Assembly (NCBI GenBank): GCA_025935655.1
Contig: JAICUV010000201.1
Location: 1 to 6,287 of the forward strand
Length of the DNA: 6,287 nucleotides
Source of the DNA: Chloroflexota bacterium
GTDB taxonomy: Bacteria > Chloroflexota > Limnocylindria > Limnocylindrales > CSP1-4
Direction of reading: 5' to 3'
The stretch's first letter is position 1; every line of letters starts with the position of its first letter. Under the pieces are notes generated by a model. The model was given only the letters and a program-made list of their open reading frames with translations. It searched no databases and had not been told where the DNA came from. Made by a program: the position numbers and the translations under genes. Below, in pieces: positions 1 through 5,410 of this stretch.

Positions 1-26
1 CCGACCAGGGCTCGGAGCCCTCGTGA
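1..26 (+). CDS. 3' end of an unidentified upstream gene (partial)
   Basis: Read in the frame beginning at base 3, the left edge gives the last seven codons of a reading frame (D-Q-G-S-E-P-S) and a TGA at 24-26. This TGA overlaps the GTG start of the flavoprotein by 4 bp (GTGA), the same junction as between the flavoprotein and the Nudix gene. That repeat of the arrangement is the main reason to think a real gene ends here and that the operon begins further left. Seven residues are too few to say what the protein is. In clusters of this type an upstream methyltransferase or type III polyketide synthase would be plausible, but that is inference from general knowledge and not seen here. Confidence 0.5.
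14..17 (+). promoter_or_regulatory. Shine-Dalgarno site of the flavoprotein gene
   Basis: GGAG lies 5 bases upstream of the GTG at 23, inside the last codons of the upstream gene. It supports the GTG start, which also places the dinucleotide-binding motif at the expected distance from the N-terminus. It is the clearest ribosome binding site seen in the window; the three following genes have no comparable site and seem to rely on coupling. Confidence 0.55.
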
Positions 27-1243
27 CCACCCGCGTCGACGTCGTGGTGGTCGGGGGCGGGCCCGCGGGCGCGGCGACCGCCGCGTACCTCGCGCGGGCG
101 GGCCACGAGGTCATGCTCGTCGAGCGGGCGCCCGCCTGGCGCTGGCGCGCCGGAGGCGTGTTCGCGTCGCCGGCCGCGGTCCGCGAGCTGCGCCACGCCG
201 GGCTCGAGGCGGAGACGCTGGCGCGCGTCGCCCGCCCGATCCCCGCCATGCGGGTCGAGCTCCCCGACCGCGACCGGACCTCGTTCCGGCTCACGTACGG
301 CGCGGAGGCGACCGGCGACACGGCGGTCGGCTTCGACCGCTCCGCCCTGGACCCGGCGCTGCTCGAGCACGCGGCCGCGGTCGGCGTGGACGTGCGGTGC
401 GGGGTCCCGGTCGCCGCCGTGGAGCTGCCGGACCACCGGCACGGGGCGTCGGTGACGCTGGGTGGCGACGGGGCGGTCTACGAGGCCGCGATCGTCGTGG
501 GGGCGGACGGGCCACGGTCGATCGTCGCCGAGGAGGCGGGCATGGTCCGGCCGCCGCGGCTCGCAGACCGCGTCGGTCTGAGCTGGCACGTCGCCGACGA
601 GCCGGGCGACCCGGTCAAGGACGCGCGGATGGTCGTCCTCCCCGGCGGCGCCTACTGCGGCATCGCGCCCGTGCCCGGCGGGCGGGTGAACATCGGGATC
701 GTCCTGGCCGGGAAGGGATGGCGCGATCGCCTGGCGCGGGACGGCGCCGCCGCCGTGGGCCGCGACGCCTTCACGGTCATCCCGCGCCTTGGCGACGCGG
801 TGGAGCGCTGGCGGACCGGGGCGATCACGGACTCGATCGCCGGGTCGAGCCCGCTCGGCAGCCGCGTCGAGCGGCGCTGCGGACCCGGCTGGGCGGTGGT
901 CGGCGACGCGGCCGGGTTCCTCGACCCGTTCACGGGCGAGGGCCTCCACCGCGCGCTGGTGAGCGCCCGTCTCGCCGCCGAGGCGATCGATGCCGAGCTC
1001 CGCGGGATGCCGGGCGCGCTCGGGGGCTACGACCGGGCGATGACCGAGCGGTTCGGGACCAAGGACCTCGTCTCGCTCGTGGTCCAGGGGTTCCTGGGGC
1101 GTCCGGCGCTGTTCGCGTACGCGGGCCGGCGCCTTGCGCGGCGGGCGTCCGTCCGTGCGACGATGGGCCTCGTGATGGGCGACCTCGTTCCCGCGTCCCG
1201 CGCCCTCGATCCGCGGTTCCTCGCCGCGCTCCTCAGGCCGTGA
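23..1243 (+). CDS. FAD-dependent oxidoreductase, geranylgeranyl reductase / aromatic monooxygenase type
   Basis: A 406-residue flavoprotein that probably reduces or hydroxylates a lipid-like or polyketide product. Seen in the sequence: the N-terminal Rossmann motif VVVVGGGPAG (residues 7-16) followed by Glu34 at the end of the second strand, which binds the ADP ribose; the middle GADGPRS motif (160-166, Asp162); and the C-terminal GDAAGFLDPFTGEG motif (about 294-307, Asp295), which contacts the flavin. This trio in order is the signature of the group that includes geranylgeranyl reductases and PHBH-type hydroxylases. Length fits the family. There is no signal peptide or clear membrane segment, so it is likely cytoplasmic or membrane-associated. 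After the first motif the segment reads WRAGGVFASP, without the Cys-Gly-Gly pattern typical of true geranylgeranyl reductases, so the substrate is probably different. GTG 23 is chosen because it has a Shine-Dalgarno and overlaps the upstream stop. It overlaps the Nudix gene by 4 bp. Family is certain; reaction is not. Confidence 0.9.
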   Translation: MTTRVDVVVVGGGPAGAATAAYLARAGHEVMLVERAPAWRWRAGGVFASPAAVRELRHAGLEAETLARVARPIPAMRVELPDRDRTSFRLTYGAEATGDTAVGFDRSALDPALLEHAAAVGVDVRCGVPVAAVELPDHRHGASVTLGGDGAVYEAAIVVGADGPRSIVAEEAGMVRPPRLADRVGLSWHVADEPGDPVKDARMVVLPGGAYCGIAPVPGGRVNIGIVLAGKGWRDRLARDGAAAVGRDAFTVIPRLGDAVERWRTGAITDSIAGSSPLGSRVERRCGPGWAVVGDAAGFLDPFTGEGLHRALVSARLAAEAIDAELRGMPGALGGYDRAMTERFGTKDLVSLVVQGFLGRPALFAYAGRRLARRASVRATMGLVMGDLVPASRALDPRFLAALLRP

Positions 1244-1707
1244 CCGCCGGGTCCGCCACGACACGTGGCGCCGGACCGGGTGCCGCCGTGGAGCGAGTCC
1301 GGGTCGCCGCGTATGCGTGGGTGGAGGACGACGACGCCGTGCTCCTCGTCCGGATCTCGCCCGGGGAGATGGGCGCGGGCCGGTGGACGCTCCCCGGCGG
1401 CGGGCTCGCGTTCGGCGAGGACCCGGCGACCGGGGTGCTCCGCGAGCTGCGCGAGGAGACGGGACTCACGGGCGCGGTCGACGGCCTCCTCGGCGTGCGG
1501 TCCGCGATGCTCCAGCCCGATCAGACGAAGAGCGGGCACCGGATCCAGAACCTCGGGATCCTGTACCGGGTCTCGGTGACCGGCGGCGAGCTGCGCAACG
1601 AGGTGGACGAGTCGACCGACCTCGCGGCGTGGGTGCCGCTCGCCGACGTGGACGGGCTGCCCGCCGTGCCGCTCGTGGCCTGGGCCCGCACCGTGGCCGG
1701 CCGCTGA
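1240..1707 (+). CDS. Nudix hydrolase
   Basis: A 155-residue Nudix hydrolase, a family that cleaves a nucleoside diphosphate linked to another group, with Mg2+ held by the glutamates of the Nudix helix. The complete Nudix box GX5EX7REUXEEXGU is present at residues 54-76 (Gly54, Glu60, Arg68-Glu69, Glu72-Glu73, Gly75-Leu76), preceded by the usual RWTLPGGG turn (48-55). The strand VRVAAYAWVEDDDAVLLVR (20-38) is the normal start of the fold. The reading frame is open far upstream, antisense to nothing real but overlapping the flavoprotein, so the start must be deduced: GTG 1240 overlaps the flavoprotein stop as GTGA and is preferred; GTG 1288 (residue 17) would give a more compact domain and is the alternative, since the first 16 residues are low-complexity Gly/Ala/Thr. 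The stop overlaps the next ATG. Substrate cannot be told from sequence; it may act on a CoA or pyrophosphate compound of the same pathway, which is a guess from position. Confidence 0.9.
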   Translation: MTAGSATTRGAGPGAAVERVRVAAYAWVEDDDAVLLVRISPGEMGAGRWTLPGGGLAFGEDPATGVLRELREETGLTGAVDGLLGVRSAMLQPDQTKSGHRIQNLGILYRVSVTGGELRNEVDESTDLAAWVPLADVDGLPAVPLVAWARTVAGR

Positions 1708-2222
1708 TGCGCTCGGTCATCGGGATCGATGTCGCCGCCCCGCCGGAGCTCGTCTACCGCCTCGCCCGTGACGTGACCCGCTGGGATCGGCTGCTGCCCC
1801 ACTACGCCCGCTCGGCCGTCGTCCGGACCGACGCGGACGGCGTCCTCGTGTGTGACTTCATCGCCCGCCGCCCGTTCCTCCCCGTGCTCGGCCTCGGGAT
1901 CCCGGTGACCTGGCGCAGCCGGACCTCGCACGACCCGACCACCCGACGGCTGCGCTTCGTCCACGTCGCCGGAGCCACGAAGGGGATGGACGTGACCTGG
2001 ACGATCGAGCCACTCCGGCTTCCCGACGGCGGCGAGGGGACGCGGGTGGAGATCACGCACGAGTTCGCGCCGGCGATCCCCGGGTTCGCGGCGTTCGTGG
2101 ACGCAGCCTTCACCCGGCCCATCGCCGGTCGGACGCTGGCGACGTTCCGCGCGCTCGCCGAGGCGCTCGCCGGCGGCGATGCTCCGGAGACGTCCGATCC
2201 CGCCCCGCCGGCGAACACCTGA
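1707..2222 (+). CDS. SRPBCC / START-like polyketide cyclase-type protein
   Basis: A 171-residue protein of the SRPBCC superfamily (helix-grip fold with a deep hydrophobic cavity), similar in type to polyketide aromatases/cyclases. Seen: the N-terminal strand and helix SVIGIDVAAPPELVYRLARDV followed by the family's DVTRWDRLLPHY segment (22-33), which matches the usual D-x-x-x-W-x-x-x-x-P pattern; then alternating strands (CDFIARRPFLP, VTWRSRT, LRFVHVAG, MDVTWTIEPL, TRVEITHEF) and a long C-terminal helix from about residue 128 to 155. The last 16 residues (156-171) are a Pro/Asp/Thr tail, probably disordered. The start ATG 1707 shares its A with the preceding TGA (TGATG), and there is no Shine-Dalgarno, so translation is likely coupled to the Nudix gene. 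Its position just ahead of a ketosynthase supports cyclising or aromatising a poly-keto chain, or simply carrying a hydrophobic ligand. Other SRPBCC members transport lipids or act as coenzyme Q-binding proteins, so the exact role is inference. Confidence 0.85.
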   Translation: MRSVIGIDVAAPPELVYRLARDVTRWDRLLPHYARSAVVRTDADGVLVCDFIARRPFLPVLGLGIPVTWRSRTSHDPTTRRLRFVHVAGATKGMDVTWTIEPLRLPDGGEGTRVEITHEFAPAIPGFAAFVDAAFTRPIAGRTLATFRALAEALAGGDAPETSDPAPPANT

Positions 2223-2223
2223 C

Positions 2224-3504
2224 ATGACGTCCGCGCCCCCTCCGCGCCGTCGCGCGGTCATCACCGGCATCGGCGTGATCTCGGCGGTCGGCATCGGGCT
2301 GCCCGCCTTCCGGGCCGGCCTCCGCGCCGCGAGGAGCCCGGTCAGACGGATCGACCGCTTCGACCCATCGCCCTTCCGGTCGCAGGTGGCGGCCCAGGTG
2401 GACGACTTCGAGCCGCTCGACTTCATGGACCCCCGGGCGGCGCGGGCGATGGACCGGTTCAGCCAGTTCGGGCTCGCGGCCGGGCGGATGGCGATGGCGG
2501 ACGCCGGGCTCGTCCCGGGGGTCGCCGGCGCGCCGGACGGGGAGCGGATCGGGATCTATCTCGGGTCCGCTCTGGGTGGGATCGCGTTCGCCGAGACCCA
2601 GCACGAGAAGTACCTGGAGCGGGGGCTGCGGTCCGTCTCCCCCACCCTCGCGCTCGCCGTCTTCGGCGGCGCGGCGCCGGCGAACCTCGGCATCGCGCTG
2701 GACGTGCGCGGGCCGATCCTTTCGACGGCGAACTCGTGCGCCAGCGGCGCGGTGGCGATCGGCGAGGCCGCGAAGGCGATCCGGGCGGGCGAGGTGGACG
2801 CGGCGATCGCCGGGGGCATCGAGGTGCCGCTGTCGCCGCTCGCGTTCGGCGCGTTCGACCTCATCCGTGCGCTCGGCCACCGCTTCAACGACGACCCGAT
2901 CCACGCCTCGCGGCCCATGGACGGCGCACGGGACGGGTTCGTCATGGGCGAGGGCGGCGCGCTGCTGGTCATCGAGGCGCTGGAGTCCGCCGTCGCCCGT
3001 GGCGCGCACATCTATGCCGAGGTGCTGGGGTACGCCGCGACGTCGGACGCCCACCACATGGTCCAGCCGCGCGCCGACGGCCGCGAGGCGGGTCGCGCGG
3101 TGTCGCTCGCGCTCGCCGATGCCCGAGTGCGCCCCGACGAGATCGACTGGGTGAGCGCGCACGCCAGCTCCACGCCGATCGGTGACATCGCCGAGGCGCG
3201 GGCGATCTCCGCAGGGCTCGGCGAGCGGGCCGCGACCGTCCCCGTCTCCGCCACGAAGGGGCTCACCGGCCACCCGCTGGGCGCGACGGGCGCGATCGAG
3301 GCCGCGATGGCGAGCCTGGCCATCGCGGAGGGCTGGGTCCCGGCCACCGTGAACCTCGAGGCACCCGAGCCGGAGCTCGCGGCGCTGCTGCCGAACCTCC
3401 TGCGCGAGGGCCGCGACGGCACGTACGACCGGATCCTCTCGACGTCGTTCGGCTTCGGCGGCCTCAACGCGGCGCTCGTCCTCGGGAGCGCTCGCGAGGG
3501 CTGA
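2224..3504 (+). CDS. Beta-ketoacyl-ACP synthase, FabF (KAS II) type
   Basis: A 426-residue condensing enzyme that would join an acyl group held on its cysteine to a malonyl-type extender, with loss of CO2. Seen: N-terminal AVITGIGVISAVG; nucleophile Cys172 in TANSCASGA; His313 in VSAHASSTPIGD; Lys345 and His350 in SATKGLTGHPLGATG; and the gating loop SFGFGGLN near the end (Phe411). Spacings Cys-His (141) and Lys-His (5) agree with E. coli FabF (Cys163, His303, Lys335, His340), so this is an active KAS and not a chain-length factor, where the Cys is lost. Odd: the FabF signature HGTST reads HASST here, and the gating loop has Leu414 instead of the common Thr. The start ATG 2224 lies one base after the SRPBCC stop and places the first strand properly. 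No carrier protein or acyltransferase accompanies it here. Being in an operon with a cyclase-like protein and a flavoprotein, it is more likely a specialised-pathway KAS than the housekeeping FabF, which normally sits beside acpP/fabG/fabD. Confidence 0.92.
   Translation: MTSAPPPRRRAVITGIGVISAVGIGLPAFRAGLRAARSPVRRIDRFDPSPFRSQVAAQVDDFEPLDFMDPRAARAMDRFSQFGLAAGRMAMADAGLVPGVAGAPDGERIGIYLGSALGGIAFAETQHEKYLERGLRSVSPTLALAVFGGAAPANLGIALDVRGPILSTANSCASGAVAIGEAAKAIRAGEVDAAIAGGIEVPLSPLAFGAFDLIRALGHRFNDDPIHASRPMDGARDGFVMGEGGALLVIEALESAVARGAHIYAEVLGYAATSDAHHMVQPRADGREAGRAVSLALADARVRPDEIDWVSAHASSTPIGDIAEARAISAGLGERAATVPVSATKGLTGHPLGATGAIEAAMASLAIAEGWVPATVNLEAPEPELAALLPNLLREGRDGTYDRILSTSFGFGGLNAALVLGSAREG
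3480..3499. repeat. 20 bp imperfect palindrome at the end of the ketosynthase gene
   Basis: The 20 bases centred between 3489 and 3490 form a dyad in which 9 of 10 base pairs match (only 3485/3494 fail), with a perfect core GAGCGCTC. It covers the last codons of the ketosynthase and the place where the -35 region of the following promoter should be. There is almost no loop and no T-run, so it is a poor intrinsic terminator; an operator is possible. In DNA this rich in G+C, chance palindromes are frequent, so confidence is low. Confidence 0.25.
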
Positions 3505-3513
3505 CGGCGGCGG

Positions 3514-3526
3514 TACGCTTCCGGGC
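3514..3526 (+). promoter_or_regulatory. Probable leaderless promoter (-10 element) of the S9 peptidase gene
   Basis: TACGCT at 3514-3519 fits the TANNNT -10 consensus and is followed by 7 bases and then the ATG at 3527. This spacing would place transcription start on or next to the A of the start codon, the layout of leaderless mRNAs common in high-GC Actinomycetota and Chloroflexota. There is no Shine-Dalgarno in the 22 bp between the ketosynthase stop and this ATG, which agrees. No good -35 hexamer is visible 16-19 bases upstream. Confidence 0.6.
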
Positions 3527-5407
3527 ATGGTCACCGAGATCGAGCGTGCCGTCCCCACGTGGGAGCGCCGCTTCCGCGCACCGATCCTGTCGCTCCCCTC
3601 CTGGGCCGCGGACGACCCGGAGCTGCTCGTCGTGGGCTCCACCGAGAGCGGCACCTACCAGCTCCACGCGTGGAACCGCCGGACCGGCTCCCGCCGCCAG
3701 GTCACGTTCGACCCAGTCGGCGTGCTCGACGGGCGCCCCACCGCCGACGGCACGGGCGTCGTCTGGTTCCGCGACGAGACCGGCGCCGAGACCGGCGCGT
3801 GGGTCGTCACGCCGTTCGCGGAGGACGTCGCACCGGAGCCGCTCCTCGAGGGGATCCCGATCGGCTGGTCCGAGGGCGTCGCGATCGGGCGGACGCGGAC
3901 CATCGTCGGCGTGAGCTCGGCGGAGGGGTTCTCGGTCTGGGTCGCCGGGGAGGACGGTCGCGGCACCAGGATCCACGAGCACCCGCAGCCGGTCAGGCTC
4001 GTCGGGGCGGCGATGACGGGCACCGGCGAGTCCGGGCCGCTCTCCGCGGACGAGACGGTGGTCGCGCTCTCGGTGATGGAGGACGGAGACGTGCTCCACC
4101 CGTCGCTCCGCGCCATCGACGCCGCCACGGGCGCGGTCCGCGCCGAGCTGCGCGACCCGGGCCTCCAGCTCACCGGGTACGGCTTCTCCCCGGTCGCGGG
4201 CGACCTCCGCCTCGCGATCACCCACGAGCGCACGGGCGAGGAACGCCCGGCGACGTGGGACGTGGCCACGGGCGAGGTGCACGACCTGGACCTGGGCGGC
4301 CTCGTGGGCCCCGTGGAGCCCGTGGACTGGTGGCCGGACGGGAGCGCGCTGCTCCTGCTCCAGCTCGTCGAGGGCCGCCATCGCCTGCACCGCTACGACC
4401 TGGCGAGCGGGCGGCTCACCGCCCTGGACACGGACGAGGGGTCGATCACGGGCGCGGTCGTCCGCCCCGACGGCGAGGTGTGGTACCGCGTCCACCACGG
4501 CGAGCACCCGGCGCGAATCCTCGCCGCCGGCACGAGCCAGCCGCTCATCGAGCCGGACGGCCCGCGTGCGCCAGCCGGCCGCGAGTTCGAGACGTGGTGG
4601 TTCGCGAACCCATCCGGGGCGCAGGTCCACGGGTTCATCGTGCGACCCGACGGGGACGGTCCGTTCCCCGTCATCCTCCGCGTCCACGGCGGCCCGCACT
4701 ACGCCGACCTCGACCGCTGGGCCCCGGATCTCCAGGCGCACGTCGAGGCCGGGTTCCTCGTGGCGATGGTCAACTACCGGGGATCCATCGGCTTCGGACA
4801 GGCGTGGCGTGACGCGCTCACCGGCAACGTCGGGTTCCACGAGCTGGAGGACGTGCTCGCGGGCCTGGACGACCTCGTGGCGCGCGGGCTCGCCGATCCG
4901 GCTCGCGTCGTGCTCGCGGGGTGGTCGTGGGGCGGCTACGTGACGCTGCTCGGGATCGGTCGCCACCCGGCCCGGTTCCTGTCGGCGATCGCGGGCGTCC
5001 CGGTCGCGGACTACGTCGCCGCCTACGAGGACGAGAGCCCCATCCTCCAGGCGATGGACCGCAGCCTCATGGGCGGCTCGCCGGAGGACGTGCCCGCGTT
5101 CTACGCGGAACGGAACCCGCTGACGTACGTGGACGAGGTCGCCGTCCCGCTGCTGATCCTCGCGGGCGAGAACGACTCGCGCTGCCCGATCCGGCAGGTG
5201 TGGAACTACGTCGGACGGCTGCGCGAGCGCGGCGTGGAGCCCGAGGTCTACACGTACGCGACGGGCCATGCCTCGTTCGACGTCGAGGAGCGCGTCCGCC
5301 AGACCGCGATCACGCTCGACTTCCTCGCGCGCACCGTCCCCGGCGCGACACGGCTCGACGGCCTCGACGAGCACCTCGCCGCGGCCGGCCTCGTCGCGCC
5401 CGGCTGA
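3527..5407 (+). CDS. S9-family prolyl oligopeptidase-like serine peptidase
   Basis: A complete 626-residue cytoplasmic serine peptidase of the prolyl oligopeptidase / acylaminoacyl-peptidase group, which cuts short peptides that can enter the propeller-covered active site. Seen: no signal peptide; an N-terminal beta-propeller of about 350 residues with repeated strand-turn units of the form LHxWxxxTG (around 46-54, 194-202, 244-250, 287-295); then an alpha/beta hydrolase domain from about 370. This has the oxyanion-hole segment HGGPHYAD (387-394), NYRGSIGFG (416-424), the nucleophile elbow GWSWGGY with Ser467, Asp550 in AGENDSRCP, and His581 in ATGHASF, so the triad is complete. ENDSRCPIRQ is typical of S9 peptidases. 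The His motif GHASF differs slightly from the more frequent GHGF. ATG 3527 is chosen from the leaderless promoter and the good N-terminus. It follows the ketosynthase by 22 bp on the same strand but probably has its own promoter. Its stop touches the stop of the convergent C45 gene. Peptide substrate is unknown. Confidence 0.93.
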   Translation: MVTEIERAVPTWERRFRAPILSLPSWAADDPELLVVGSTESGTYQLHAWNRRTGSRRQVTFDPVGVLDGRPTADGTGVVWFRDETGAETGAWVVTPFAEDVAPEPLLEGIPIGWSEGVAIGRTRTIVGVSSAEGFSVWVAGEDGRGTRIHEHPQPVRLVGAAMTGTGESGPLSADETVVALSVMEDGDVLHPSLRAIDAATGAVRAELRDPGLQLTGYGFSPVAGDLRLAITHERTGEERPATWDVATGEVHDLDLGGLVGPVEPVDWWPDGSALLLLQLVEGRHRLHRYDLASGRLTALDTDEGSITGAVVRPDGEVWYRVHHGEHPARILAAGTSQPLIEPDGPRAPAGREFETWWFANPSGAQVHGFIVRPDGDGPFPVILRVHGGPHYADLDRWAPDLQAHVEAGFLVAMVNYRGSIGFGQAWRDALTGNVGFHELEDVLAGLDDLVARGLADPARVVLAGWSWGGYVTLLGIGRHPARFLSAIAGVPVADYVAAYEDESPILQAMDRSLMGGSPEDVPAFYAERNPLTYVDEVAVPLLILAGENDSRCPIRQVWNYVGRLRERGVEPEVYTYATGHASFDVEERVRQTAITLDFLARTVPGATRLDGLDEHLAAAGLVAPG

Positions 5408-5410
5408 TCA
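5405..5410. other. Abutting convergent stop codons within one palindrome (TGATCA)
   Basis: The + strand TGA of the S9 peptidase (5405-5407) is followed at once by TCA (5408-5410), the TGA stop of the minus-strand C45 gene. The symmetrical core extends to CTGATCAG (5404-5411). There is no intergenic base, so any transcription terminator for either gene must lie inside the other gene. No hairpin with a T-run is visible near the junction. Confidence 0.9.

Noticed and set aside
397..1239. Upstream extension of the Nudix reading frame through the flavoprotein gene
   Set aside because: The extension is Arg/Gly/Pro-rich and overlaps the flavin-binding motifs in another frame. It is a shadow; the Nudix protein starts at GTG 1240 or possibly 1288, and there is no flavoprotein-Nudix fusion.
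1317..1706. Upstream extension of the SRPBCC frame across the Nudix gene
   Set aside because: The extended part is an arginine-rich out-of-frame reading of the Nudix domain; ATG 1707 directly after the Nudix stop gives the proper start of the SRPBCC fold.
2110..3654. Minus-strand open frame of 514 codons opposite the ketosynthase gene
   Set aside because: Its translation is Arg/Gly/Ala-rich low complexity with no domain, and it runs across the junctions of three well-supported + strand genes.
3464..5374. Minus-strand open frame of 636 codons opposite the S9 peptidase gene
   Set aside because: It is rich in Arg, Asp, Gly, Pro and Val with no recognisable motif, while the + strand carries a complete S9 peptidase with catalytic triad. 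Long antisense frames are expected where third positions are nearly all G or C.
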